Source: Aquihabitans sp. G128
GTDB taxonomy: Bacteria; Actinomycetota; Acidimicrobiia; Acidimicrobiales; Iamiaceae
Assembly (NCBI RefSeq): GCF_019048865.1
Contig: NZ_CP077604.1
Location: 2,666,001-2,730,000, forward strand
Reading direction: 5' to 3'
Length of the DNA: 64,000 nt
A model generated the notes under the pieces. The model saw only the letters and a program-made list of their open reading frames with translations. It made no database searches and was not told the DNA's origin. This document shows, in pieces, positions 41,974-51,442 of this stretch. How positions within the stretch are numbered: the first letter of the stretch is position 1; every line of letters begins with the position of its first letter. A program made the translations under genes and the position numbers.

Positions 41974-43041
41974 ATGACCACCGTTCGATCGCGCCCGACC
42001 TCGAGGGCCCGGGCCGCGCTGGCGGCCGCCGCCGTGGCGGTCGCGGCCACCGCCGCCGCGAGCAGCCTCCTCGTGCCCACCGCCGACGCGGCGACCAACG
42101 CCTACGCCGGCACGACCACCTCGGGCTCGATCGTGCTCAAGCAGGGCGACGCCACCAACGAGCGGACCTTCGCCAACCCGGCCGTCACCATCGACGGCAC
42201 GGTCGACGACGTGACCGGCGCCCTCAGCGCCACCACGACCTTCGCCCCGTCCTACACCGACGTCTTCACCGGTCCCTTCAACCTCAAGCTCTACGTGGCG
42301 GCGTCGATCACCCAGGTCACGCCGGTCACCGGCACCGTCGACCCGAGCACGGGGGCGGTGGCCGCCACCTCGAAGATGAAGCTGGCGATCACGGTCTTCA
42401 ACACCACCTCGGGCACGCCGAACCCCGCCACCGACGGCAAGCTCACCAACCCCGCCACCTGCTTCGTCACGCTGGACCTCGACCTCGCCGGCACCTACGA
42501 CGGCGTGGGCGGCCTCTCGATCGCCGATCCCAAGTTCACGGTCCCGACCTTCCCGGCCGGCACCACCGGCTGCAACCTGGGCACCGATTCGCTGAACACC
42601 CAGCTCGCCGGGCCGAACAACGCCGTCTCGCTGGTGTTCGCCGGCACCGTGACGGCCCCGACCACCACCACCAGCACGTCGACCACCACGAGCACGACGG
42701 CACCGGCCACCACGTCCACCACGGTCGTCGACGGCTCGACGACCACCACGACCGCGGTGCCCGAGACCACCACCACGCTGGCCGGGCAGACCACGACCAC
42801 GGCCGCTGCCACCGAGCCGACCCCGGTCGCGCCGACCACCACCCCGCCGGGCGGCCTCGTCTCCGGGGCCGGGGCGTCGAACGGCGGCACCGGCAGCGGT
42901 GGCACCGCCTCGCCCGTGGCCGCCGGCTCGCTCCCCCGCACCGGTGCCGAGAGCCGGTTCCCGGTGGCGCTCGGCCTCGGCCTGCTCGCCGGCGGAACCG
43001 TGCTGGTGGCCGGCAGCCGGCGCCGCCGCCTGTCGGCCTGA
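41974..43041 (+). CDS. Thr-rich secreted protein with LPRTG sortase signal
   Basis: A 355-aa protein. Signal peptide about residues 1-39 (ARAALAAAAVAVAATAAASS...ADA). The exported region contains beta-strand-rich sequence with two Cys. A Thr/Ser/Pro stalk follows (about 228-290, repeated TTTTST), then LPRTGAES near 318, a TM helix and the RRRR tail, the standard sortase sorting signal. The function of the beta domain is unknown. It is upstream of, and may be regulated by, the two-component system that follows. Confidence 0.85.
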   Translation: MTTVRSRPTSRARAALAAAAVAVAATAAASSLLVPTADAATNAYAGTTTSGSIVLKQGDATNERTFANPAVTIDGTVDDVTGALSATTTFAPSYTDVFTGPFNLKLYVAASITQVTPVTGTVDPSTGAVAATSKMKLAITVFNTTSGTPNPATDGKLTNPATCFVTLDLDLAGTYDGVGGLSIADPKFTVPTFPAGTTGCNLGTDSLNTQLAGPNNAVSLVFAGTVTAPTTTTSTSTTTSTTAPATTSTTVVDGSTTTTTAVPETTTTLAGQTTTTAAATEPTPVAPTTTPPGGLVSGAGASNGGTGSGGTASPVAAGSLPRTGAESRFPVALGLGLLAGGTVLVAGSRRRRLSA

Positions 43042-43068
43042 GCGGCGATCGATCCGTGCGCACGAGCT

Positions 43069-43091
43069 GGGCCATGATGCCGTCATGGCCC
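43069..43091. promoter_or_regulatory. 9-bp inverted repeat before the response regulator
   Basis: GGGCCATGA-tgccg-TCATGGCCC is a perfect 9-bp inverted repeat with a 5-bp centre, between the LPRTG gene and the response regulator. It could be an operator for the two-component system or a T-less terminator; the sequence alone does not decide. Confidence 0.55.
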
Positions 43092-43137
43092 ACCGGCGCG
43101 CCCCTGCCCTCGTGCCGTCGACGGTGAGCGGCGCCCG

Positions 43138-43837
<700 letters not shown>

Positions 43838-45229
43838 GTGGGCGCCCGGCCCCGCCGCCTGCGATCGCTGCGCTTCCGCATCAGCGCGGTGGCCACGCTG
43901 GCGGTGGCGGTGATCCTCGGCGTCGGCGCCTGGTGGCTGGCCGCCTACACCGACGCCCGCCAGACGGATCAGATCGACGCCTCGCTGCGCACCGACGCCA
44001 AGGTCACCGTCCGGTTCCTCCAGTCGAAGGAGCCGGTGCCGGACTTCGGCCCCACGGGGCGGATCGTGCAGGTGGTGCTCGACAACGGTCGGGTGGTCGG
44101 CTCGAACGAAGAGAGCCAGGGCTACGCCCCGGTGCTGCGCAAGCCCTTCCCGTGGGTGGCGCACCCCGACGGCGGGTCCCTGTCGGTCGACCACCCCGAC
44201 CTCGGGCCGCTGCAGGTGCACTACACCCCGTTGAAGGGCACGTCGGGGCCGTGGATCGTGGTGGCCCGCTCGTCGGAGCAGCTCGACCGGTCGATCCACT
44301 CGCTGCGCAACACGCTTCTCGCCGTCGTGCCGTTGCTCACGCTGGTGTTCGGGGCCTTGATCTGGGTGGTGGTGGGGCGGGCGCTGCGCCCGGTGGAGGC
44401 CATCCGCTCGACGGTGAGCGAGATCACCGAGCGCGACCTCGCGCAACGGGTGCAGACCCGCGGCAACGGCGACGAGGTCGACCGCCTGGCGGTGACGATG
44501 AACGCCATGCTCGCCCGGCTCGAGCGCGCCGCCGGGCGCGAGCGCCAGCTGGTGGCCGACGTGAGCCACGAGCTGCGGAGCCCGCTCGCCTCGGCCCGTG
44601 CCCTGATCGAGACCCGCCCGGCCGATCCCGCCGACGCCGCCGAGCACGACGCCGCCGCGCTCGACGCCCTGGCCCGCCTCCAGGCCCTGGTCGACCAGCT
44701 CCTGGAGCTGGCCCGCCACGAGCTGCCGACCCCGACCCCGAGCCGCTCGGTCGACCTCGACGACCTCGTGCTGCAGCACGCCGACATCCTCCGGCGCACC
44801 ACCGCGCTGGCGGTCGACACCTCGGCGGTCTCCGGTGGCCAGGTGCTCGGCTCGGCCGAGGCTCTCGGGCGGTTGGTCGACAACCTGGCCTCCAACGCCG
44901 CCCGCCACGCCCGCTCCGCCGTGCAGTTCGCGGTGGCCGAGGCCGACGGGATCGTGGAGCTGGTGGTGGCCGACGACGGGGCCGGCATCCCCGTCGAGCA
45001 CCGCGAGGCCGTCTTCGACCGCTTCACCCGCCTCGACGACGCCCGCGCTCGCGCCGCCGACGAGACGGGCGGCCTCGGGCTCGGCCTGGCGATCGTCGCC
45101 CGGATCGCGGAGCGCCACGGCGGCACCGTCCGCGCCGGCGCGAGGCCCGATGGCACCGGCGCCACCATCACCGTGCGCCTCCCCGTCGCTGCGCCACCCG
45201 GCCCCGACGAGCCGCTCCCCAGCGCCTGA
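43838..45229 (+). CDS. Sensor histidine kinase (two TM, HAMP)
   Basis: A 463-aa kinase. TM1 about 16-36, an extracytoplasmic sensor of about 115 residues (to WIVVARSSEQLDRS), TM2 about 158-178, HAMP (GRALRPVEAIRSTVSEIT), HisKA with phospho-His in DVSHELRSPLA (about 245), and HATPase_c with N box DNLASNAARHA, DDGAGIP and GGLGLGLAIVARI. Start GTG directly after the regulator stop. The stimulus is unknown. Likely output target is the LPRTG gene through the direct repeat at 41894. Confidence 0.93.
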   Translation: MGARPRRLRSLRFRISAVATLAVAVILGVGAWWLAAYTDARQTDQIDASLRTDAKVTVRFLQSKEPVPDFGPTGRIVQVVLDNGRVVGSNEESQGYAPVLRKPFPWVAHPDGGSLSVDHPDLGPLQVHYTPLKGTSGPWIVVARSSEQLDRSIHSLRNTLLAVVPLLTLVFGALIWVVVGRALRPVEAIRSTVSEITERDLAQRVQTRGNGDEVDRLAVTMNAMLARLERAAGRERQLVADVSHELRSPLASARALIETRPADPADAAEHDAAALDALARLQALVDQLLELARHELPTPTPSRSVDLDDLVLQHADILRRTTALAVDTSAVSGGQVLGSAEALGRLVDNLASNAARHARSAVQFAVAEADGIVELVVADDGAGIPVEHREAVFDRFTRLDDARARAADETGGLGLGLAIVARIAERHGGTVRAGARPDGTGATITVRLPVAAPPGPDEPLPSA

Positions 45230-45261
45230 CGTCGTCGAGGCGACGGGTCCCGGCGACGGGC

Positions 45262-45978
45262 TCAGGCGTCGGCGCCGGCCGGGACGAGCTGCGGGTAGAG
45301 GCCCTCGATCGGCCCGGCGAGACCGGCCTTCACGAGGCGGGACACGTCGTCGGCCAGGATCTCGAAGTCGCCGGCCGCCAGGCCGTCGTAGGCCTGGGCC
45401 ACGACGTCGGCCGGATCGTTCTTGGGGGCGTCGACCCCGGCGGTCATCGGCGTGTCGGTGTAGCCGAGGTGCAGGGCGCTCACCAGCGTGCCCTGGCCGG
45501 CGAGCTCCAGGCGCTGGGTGTTGGTGGCCGACCAGAGGGCGGCCTTGGTGGCGCTGTAGCCGTCGCCGATGCCGATCCAGCTGAGCACCGAGAGCACGTT
45601 GAGCAGGGCACCCCCACCGTTGGCGGCCAGGGCGGGGGTGAAGGCGTTGGCCACGTCGATCGCCCCGAAGAGGTTCACGTCGAACAGGTCGCGCAGTGCC
45701 TTGGCGTCGGTGTCGCCGAGCCGGGCGCCGTTCGACGCTCCGGCGTTGTTGACCACGATGGTCACGTCGCCGGCAGCCGCCGCGGCCGCGGCCACCGAGG
45801 CCGGGTCGGTCACGTCGAGCGCCAGCGGCACGATGCGCTCGTCGCCCCACTCCTTCGGCGTGCGGGCCGAGGCGTAGACCTTGGCCGCCCCCCGATCGAG
45901 CGCCTGGCGCACGAACTCGGTGCCCAGCCCCCCGTTCGCTCCGGTGACCAGGACGACGGACCCTTCGATGGCGACCAT
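45262..45978 (-). CDS. Short-chain dehydrogenase
   Basis: A 238-aa classical SDR: TGANGGLGTEF (residues about 11-21), NNAGASNG, catalytic Ser in LSVLSWIG, and YSATKAAL with Tyr/Lys. Substrate unknown. The ATG chosen (MVAIEGSVVLVTG) fits the family start; earlier ATGs add unrelated sequence. Convergent with the histidine kinase. Confidence 0.9.
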   Translation of the reverse strand: MVAIEGSVVLVTGANGGLGTEFVRQALDRGAAKVYASARTPKEWGDERIVPLALDVTDPASVAAAAAAAGDVTIVVNNAGASNGARLGDTDAKALRDLFDVNLFGAIDVANAFTPALAANGGGALLNVLSVLSWIGIGDGYSATKAALWSATNTQRLELAGQGTLVSALHLGYTDTPMTAGVDAPKNDPADVVAQAYDGLAAGDFEILADDVSRLVKAGLAGPIEGLYPQLVPAGADA

Positions 45979-46193
45979 GGCGTGCAACTCCGAGTGCTCA
46001 GGCCCCACCGACGTTCGGCGAAGCGTGCGCCGGACGGTAGCGAAGCGAGTTGCGTGACACAACCCACGGTCCTCGTCGCCTTGCCCTCCTCCTGCGTCAT
46101 GGTTCGTGCCGAGCGGGCTCCTCTTCCGACTGCTCGTGGCGCCCGCCGCGCCGCAGGCCGTCACCCCGAAGCCGGATCACCTGGAGCACGCCC

Positions 46194-46625
46194 ATGCACG
46201 CCACCTACCGACACGCCGAAGGCGAGCGCCTCGTCGAGCGCATCGGCGACGAACTGGTCGCCTACGACGTCGCCTCCCACGAGATCTACCGGCTCGACCC
46301 TGCCGCCACCGCGGTGTGGGATGCCTGCGCGGACGGCGCCGACGAGCTCCAGGTCCGGGCGGCCACCGGCCTCGGCCCGGCAGCCACCGCCCAGGCGGTC
46401 GAAGCGCTCTGCGCCGCTGGGCTGCTCGAGAGCTCGGCCCCGGAGGCGATGAGCCGCCGGGCGTTCGGCGCCAAGGTGGCGGTGGGAGCCGCCGGCTTCG
46501 CCGGGTTGGCACTGGTCACCGGCCTCGCCGCCCCCAGCCCCGCGGCCGCGCAGAGCACGCCCGGGCCGGGCGGTGGCGGCGGCCAGTCCGGCGGCGGCTG
46601 CGAGGGCCCGGAGTGCGGCGGGTGA
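46194..46625 (+). CDS. PqqD-like domain with Tat-like segment and Gly/Cys tail
   Basis: A 143-aa fusion. Residues 1-83 are a PqqD-type winged-helix domain (LVAYDVASHEIYRLDPAATAVWDAC), the fold used as a RiPP recognition element. Then SRRAF (87-91) and a hydrophobic stretch ending in SPAAAQS resemble a twin-arginine export signal placed inside the protein. The tail STPGPGGGGGQSGGG carries two Cys (136, 141). The stop overlaps the start of the next gene (GTGA). It may be an exported small Cys peptide with its own chaperone/RRE domain (inference). No radical-SAM maturase is in view. Confidence 0.72.
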   Translation: MHATYRHAEGERLVERIGDELVAYDVASHEIYRLDPAATAVWDACADGADELQVRAATGLGPAATAQAVEALCAAGLLESSAPEAMSRRAFGAKVAVGAAGFAGLALVTGLAAPSPAAAQSTPGPGGGGGQSGGGCEGPECGG

Positions 46626-46993
46626 CCCCGGACGCCGCCCACCCGGCTCGCGACCGACCGGGTGCTTCGAGAGCGCTGGTGCTGGCGATCGCGCTCGTCG
46701 CGGTGCTCGGCGCCCTGGCCGTCGGCGCCGCCCCCGCATCGGCCCACCGGTCGGGGTTCGAACGGCCGGCGCAGTACCGACCCGGCCCGCTCCCCACCAC
46801 CACGACGGCGGTCGCCGTCGCCCCCGCGGCGCAGGGCCGTGGCGTCGACGCACCGAGCGGCGGCGCCCTGGCCACCACCGGCGCCGACTCGCGCACCTGG
46901 GCCGGCCGCGGCCTCGCCCTCCTGCTCGCCGGCATCGGCGTGGTCCTCATGACCCGCCGCTCCACCCGCCGCACCATCCCCACCCACCGCTGA
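46622..46993 (+). CDS. Small membrane protein with LATTG sorting signal
   Basis: A 123-aa protein. An N-terminal signal/TM (about 17-40, ending ASAHRS), an exposed Pro/Thr segment, then LATTG (83-87), a TM helix (LALLLAGIGVVLM) and a basic tail TRRSTRRTI. LAxTG is the motif recognised by class E sortases of actinobacteria; the protein LPRTG at 41974 has the class A/B-like form. Coupled to the PqqD-like gene by a 4-bp overlap, so they form one unit. Confidence 0.72.
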   Translation: MTPDAAHPARDRPGASRALVLAIALVAVLGALAVGAAPASAHRSGFERPAQYRPGPLPTTTTAVAVAPAAQGRGVDAPSGGALATTGADSRTWAGRGLALLLAGIGVVLMTRRSTRRTIPTHR

Positions 46994-47359
46994 CCGCCGG
47001 CGGGCAACGGCGGGGATGGCACGCCCTCGGTTCCGGGTCTCACGGCCACCGTTGCGTTCGACGAGCTTGCGACCGCGACCTGACCCTCCCGGCGACGTCC
47101 CCCATCGCCCGCGTCCGTCTTCGATCAGGGCGACACAGCCGGCCCGTTCCGATCGACGGTGGGACGCACCTCAGGGCGCGACGAGCTGCGTGCACCGCAT
47201 CGGAGCGTCCGGCACGGGTGGGAAGGTTCCGCAGCGTCCCGCAGGACGGCGCTCCACCGATCGGTCGCGTGCCGCAGAGGGCTGACATTCGACGGATCGG
47301 CTCGGCCGTGGGATGCTCCTTGGAGCCGCCGTGCGGGGGCTCGTGAGGGGGCCAGGACC
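46994..47359. other. 366-bp gap with no recognisable gene
   Basis: Between the LATTG gene and the PAS-LuxR gene. Open frames here lack family sequence and use codons unlike the neighbours. I see no tRNA-like fold and no clear riboswitch. It probably contains the promoter of the signalling cassette, but no confident -10/-35 pair is visible. Confidence 0.5.
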
Positions 47360-48388
47360 ATGGAGTCGGCTGGAGCGCACGGGTTTCCCCGGATCTGTGG
47401 TGAGCTCGAGTTGCCGCTCGTGCTCGTCGATCTGTCGACGTTGCACGTGCTGGCCGCGAGCCGCGTGGTCCTGAGGAGGCTCGACCTGACGCCCGAGGAG
47501 GTGCTCGGCCGTCCGGTGCTGGACCTGCTGCTCCCCGAGGACCAGCCGAAGGCGATGGCGGCCCTCCAAGCGCTCGCCGCAGGAGTCGTCGACTTCTACC
47601 GGGTCCACCGCCCGATCCCGGCCGCACCGGGCACCGAAGGCCTCGGGACGCAGTGGGTCCGCGCGGTCAGCTTGGACGGCACGCGGCAGGCCCTGATCGA
47701 GTTCGGCGACGGGTCGGCTCCGGAACCGAGTCCGTTGAACCGGTTCCTCGGTCAGGAACCGGTGCGGATGGCGATCGGGCTCGTCGGACCGGACTGGGTG
47801 GTCCGGTCGATCAGTGCCGACATCTCCGACATCATGGGTCTCGCTCCCGAGGACATGGTGGGGCGCCGCCTGATCGGCGCCGTCAGCGAGCCCGACGTCC
47901 AGCACCTCCTCGAAGCAGCGCAGAGGTCCGGGACCGACGATTCGGTCGCCCTGCGCATCGAGGTGCGCAACGGATCCGGCGACTGGCAGCTCGTGTGTTG
48001 CGCGCTGTCCTCGATCGCCGGCGAGGCCGGCCGGTTGTTCATCTTGATGCCCGAGCCTGCCCTCGCCCTGCGACCGGGACCCGGCGCAGACGAGGTCGAC
48101 GCGCACCTCCAGGTGATCGCCTCCGAGTTCGGTGCCAGCGGACTGCTGGAGCGCATGGGGGTCACCCCGGAGCTGGTGCCGCTGCCCGAGATGGCGAGGC
48201 TCACGTCCCGCCAGTGGCAGGTCTTGAGCCGGCTCCTGGTCGGAGACCGGGTGCCCGAGATCGCCTCGGACCTCTTCATCAGCCAGAGCACGGTGCGCAA
48301 CCACCTCCACGCGATCTACGAGCGGTTCGGCGTGCACTCCCAGGCGGAGGTCATCAACCTGGTCCGCAAGCGCTCGGCCCCGGCGTAG
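47360..48388 (+). CDS. PAS-PAS-LuxR transcriptional regulator
   Basis: A 342-aa cytosolic regulator. Two PAS-like regions (about 15-120, LPLVLVDLSTLHVLAASRV; and about 130-240, GLVGPDWVVRSISADISDIMGLAPEDMVG) precede a LuxR-type HTH at the C-terminus (about 280-335, ARLTSRQWQVLSRLLVGDRVPEIASDLFISQSTVRNHLHAIYERFGVHSQAEVI). No phospho-acceptor domain. Just upstream of the EAL-kinase fusion, so the two probably belong to one signalling pathway. Codon use is visibly less GC-biased than in the preceding block. Confidence 0.88.
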   Translation: MESAGAHGFPRICGELELPLVLVDLSTLHVLAASRVVLRRLDLTPEEVLGRPVLDLLLPEDQPKAMAALQALAAGVVDFYRVHRPIPAAPGTEGLGTQWVRAVSLDGTRQALIEFGDGSAPEPSPLNRFLGQEPVRMAIGLVGPDWVVRSISADISDIMGLAPEDMVGRRLIGAVSEPDVQHLLEAAQRSGTDDSVALRIEVRNGSGDWQLVCCALSSIAGEAGRLFILMPEPALALRPGPGADEVDAHLQVIASEFGASGLLERMGVTPELVPLPEMARLTSRQWQVLSRLLVGDRVPEIASDLFISQSTVRNHLHAIYERFGVHSQAEVINLVRKRSAPA

Positions 48389-48458
48389 CGCCACCGGCGG
48401 CGCGCAAAGGGACGAAACGTCCATTCCGATCGGCGGCCGGCGTCACCAGGCTCGGACC

Positions 48459-50739
48459 ATGGTTGCTGCAGCCGACGATCGACCGGCCCTCCGGGGCGAC
48501 GGGCTGGTCCCGCTCCTCGGTGCGCTCGGCCGCGGCGATGGTTGGGCCGGCGAGGTGACCTTCGTCGGTGCTGGTGGGATCCGGGTGCCTGCGACGATCA
48601 CCGCAGCTCCGATCGAGGCGAGCGAGCGGCACCGAGGGCAGCGGCCATCGCCCGGTCCTGCCGGACCCACGGAGGGCGACGGATCGAACCACGGACTGGT
48701 CCCCCGCCAGGTGTTCTTCGACGCCGTGGACGACGCGGTCGCCGCAGCGCCTGCGGTGCTCGGGGTCCGCAGCATCATCCTGCTGGAGATCTCCTCGTTC
48801 GACCTGGTGAACGAGGCGTTCGGCCCCGAGGTCGGAGAGGGGGTCATCCAGTGCTGCGCCGACCAGCTCGTCGACAGCACGCACCCCGGCGACCTGGTGG
48901 CCCAGATGTCCGACCACACGTTCGCGGTGTGGTGCCCTCATGCGCCCGGAGCGGCCGACGCCCAGACCGCTGCCGACCACCTCCGGAGGTGCCTCAGCCG
49001 GCCGAGCGGTCTCCGCCACGTCGGCGGGGCCCTGCAGGTGTCGGCCGGTGTGGCGGTGGCGACCGCCGAGGTCCACAGCGCCGCTGACCTGCTGCAGCGG
49101 AGCCGCACCGCCCTGTTCGAAGCACGATCCGAGTGCACGACCAAGCTGTACGAGGCGGCCATGCGCGACGTGCTCATGCGCCGGGTCGAGCTCGAAGCCA
49201 TCGCGTCCGCCGTGATCGACCGGGGAGCCGTCGAGCTGGCCTACCAGCCGATCGTGCGCCTCGTCGACCAGCGGACCGTGGGGGCCGAAGCCCTCCTGCG
49301 CGTCACCGACAGCTCCGGGTCGCCCGTCCCCCCCCGGCGAGCTCATCGAAGCAGCCGAGCAGAGCGGCCAGATCGACGAGCTCGGCGACCTCATCCTGCA
49401 GACGGCCTGCGCCGCCGCAGCGCATTGGCGCGACCAGTTGCCGGATCTCCCGATCCAGCTCGCGGTCAACGTGTCGGGCCGGCAGCTCGACGACCCGACG
49501 CTTCCGAGCCGGGTGGCCGCCGCCCTCGATGCGTCCGGGCTCGATGCGGCCTCGCTCTGGCTGGAGATCACCGAGAGCGTGCTCATGCGCAACCCGACCA
49601 GATCGACGGCGCTGCTCGCCGAGCTCAAGGCTCGAGGGGTCCGTCTCGCCGCAGACGACTTCGGGACCGGCTACAGCTCGCTCGCCTACCTCAAGACCTT
49701 CCCGCTCGACGCGCTCAAGATCGACCGCTCCTTCGTGTCCGCCATGCCGACCGGTCCGCAGGAGGTCGCCATCACCCGCGCGGTCATCGCCGTCGCCGAC
49801 GCGCTCGGCCTCGAGGTCATCGCCGAAGGCATCGAGCGCGGCGACCAGCGGGACTGCGTCACAGCACTGGGTGCTGCACTGGGGCAGGGCTACCTGTGGA
49901 GCCCCGCCGTGACTGCAGACGCGTTCGCAGCCCGCCTCTCGGCCGAGGACGACGGTGCCTCGGTCTGGTCCGAGCCAGAGCCGACCTCGTCTGGCACCCG
50001 GCTCGAACCCGGCCCTGGGAGCGAAGCCTCGGCCGACGAACGTGTCGACGCCCTCCTCGAGGAGCTCGCGCACGAGATCCGCAGTCCCCTCGCCGTCGTG
50101 TCCGGCTACGCCGGGCTCATCCAGACCAGTGATCTGGCCGAGGCCCGGATCGGAGGCGCGGCGATCCAGCGCGCCGCACATCGAATCGACGCCATCGTCG
50201 GGCAGGTGACCGGTGTGGGTCGTCGCATCGGACGATCTGACCCTGCTGCTCGACAGCCGGTCGACCTCGGTGCGCTGGTGGACGGGATCGTTGCGGACTT
50301 CGGCCTCATCACCTCGGGCGAGCTCCGATGGGTCGAGCCCGCCGGGCCAGCCATCTCCGTCTCCGCCGATGCCACCCAGATCGAGCGGGCCATCACGAAC
50401 CTCATCAGCAACGCCGTGCGCTTCGGTCCCCGCGGAGCCCCCGTGGTGGTCGCGCTGCAGGCGGACAACGTCTGGGCTGACGTCGAGATCTCGGACGAAG
50501 GGCCCGGCGTGGACCCCGCCGACCTGAGCCTGCTGTTCTGCAAGTACGGCCGTGCCGATCGTGCTGGCCCCGGCTCCGGTCTCGGCCTCTACCTGGCGCG
50601 ACGGATCGCCAGAGCGCACGGGGGCGACATCCTCGTCCGTCCCCGCACCGTCGGCCGAGGCTCCACCTTCACCGTGCGCCTACCCGTGGTCGCCGACCGC
50701 GCACCGCAGGCGAGGTCTCGTCCCCCACGTTCCGGGTAG
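48459..50739 (+). CDS. Degenerate GGDEF - EAL - histidine kinase fusion (frame broken)
   Basis: About 759 aa after correction. A PAS-like fragment (about 1-50, GWAGEVTFVGAGGIRVPATI); a GGDEF-fold domain (about 75-235) whose active-site signature is replaced by MSDHTF, so no cyclase is expected; an EAL domain (about 245-490) with GAEALLRV, LEITESVL, DDFGTGYSSLAYLK and AEGIERG intact; then HisKA with ELAHEIRSPLAVVSG (His about 536) and HATPase_c with NLISNAVRFG, DEGPGVD and GSGLGLYLARRI. EAL and kinase are in one uninterrupted frame. The break is in the run of eight C at 49328-49335; dropping one restores PPGELIEAAEQSG. No TM segments. Links c-di-GMP hydrolysis or sensing to phosphotransfer in one chain. 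Confidence 0.85.
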
Positions 50740-50742
50740 GGT
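50737..50742 (+). promoter_or_regulatory. Possible -10 (TAGGGT) for the monooxygenase-like gene
   Basis: TAGGGT overlaps the stop codon of the kinase fusion; initiation about 8 nt later gives a leader with AGGAG before the ATG at 50795. Confidence 0.4.
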
Positions 50743-50794
50743 GTGACCGTGGCCACTCGGGTCGCGGCACTCTCTCGAAGCAGGAGCCCGTCCC

Positions 50795-51094
50795 ATGCTC
50801 ACCAAAGCCCTTCTCGTGCGTCTCGAAGCCCTGCCAGGCAAGGAAGCGGAGCTCGCCGAGTTCCTCACCGGCGCTCGGTCGATCGTGATGGATGAGCCAG
50901 GCACGGTCGCCTGGTTCGCCATCCAGTTCGGCCCCTCCACGTTCGGCGTGTTCGACGTGTTCCCCGACGACGAAGCCCGTGATGCGCACCTCGCCGGCGG
51001 GGTGGGCCAAGCGCTCGGACCGAACACCGGCGTGCTCTTCTCCGAGCCGCAGATCGAGAAGATCGACCTCCTCGCGGACAAGGTTCCGGCGTAG
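50795..51094 (+). CDS. Antibiotic biosynthesis monooxygenase (ABM)-like protein
   Basis: A 99-aa dimeric ferredoxin-like alpha/beta-barrel protein: ALLVRLEALPGKEAELAEFLTGARSIVMDEPGTVAWFAIQFGPSTFGVFDVFPDDEARDAHLAG is the ABM/YgiN pattern. It may act on a small quinone, or degrade heme-like or aldehyde compounds; substrate unknown. SD AGGAG precedes the ATG. Confidence 0.85.
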   Translation: MLTKALLVRLEALPGKEAELAEFLTGARSIVMDEPGTVAWFAIQFGPSTFGVFDVFPDDEARDAHLAGGVGQALGPNTGVLFSEPQIEKIDLLADKVPA

Positions 51095-51253
51095 CCGACA
51101 CCTCTCGGGGCCTCCGCCGGGGCGTCGTCACCCGAACCAGCGCTCCTGGTCATGACGAGCCGAGGACGGCCCGGGAGGCCACCGCCCAGGGCCGGGTAAC
51201 GTCTTCCCTCCGGCCGACGCACCCGTTCCGAACCAGGGTTCACGCCGTTCCCG

Positions 51254-51329
51254 GGGCCACTAGCTCAATTGGCAGAGCATCGGACTTTTAATCCGCCGGT
51301 TCAGGGTTCAAGTCCCTGGTGGCCCACCA
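51254..51329 (+). tRNA. tRNA-Lys(TTT), prophage integration site
   Basis: A 76-nt cloverleaf: acceptor GGGCCAC/GTGGCCC, D arm GCTCAATTGGCAGAGC, anticodon loop CTTTTAA with anticodon TTT, T arm CAGGG-TTCAAGT-CCCTG, and encoded CCA. The integrase gene starts about 110 bp downstream, so its 3' half is the probable attachment core. Confidence 0.95.
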
Positions 51330-51428
51330 ACGAAACCGCAGGTCAGAGGTCATGGGCACCACGTCCACGGCAGACCAGCACGGCTCGCGTCCCACGCCCG
51401 TCCCACGGGAACTGTCAGGGGGTGGGCG

Positions 51429-51434
51429 TAGCGT
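51429..51434 (+). promoter_or_regulatory. Leaderless -10 (TAGCGT) for integrase
   Basis: TAGCGT is 8 nt before the ATG at 51443, the same layout as host promoters. Confidence 0.5.
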
Positions 51435-51442
51435 CTCGCCGC

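Noticed and set aside
48396-48458. GGACG-AAA-CGTCC hairpin near CGCAAAGG before the EAL-kinase gene
   Set aside because: It superficially recalls a riboswitch fragment, but the second stem and conserved loop are missing; most likely incidental.
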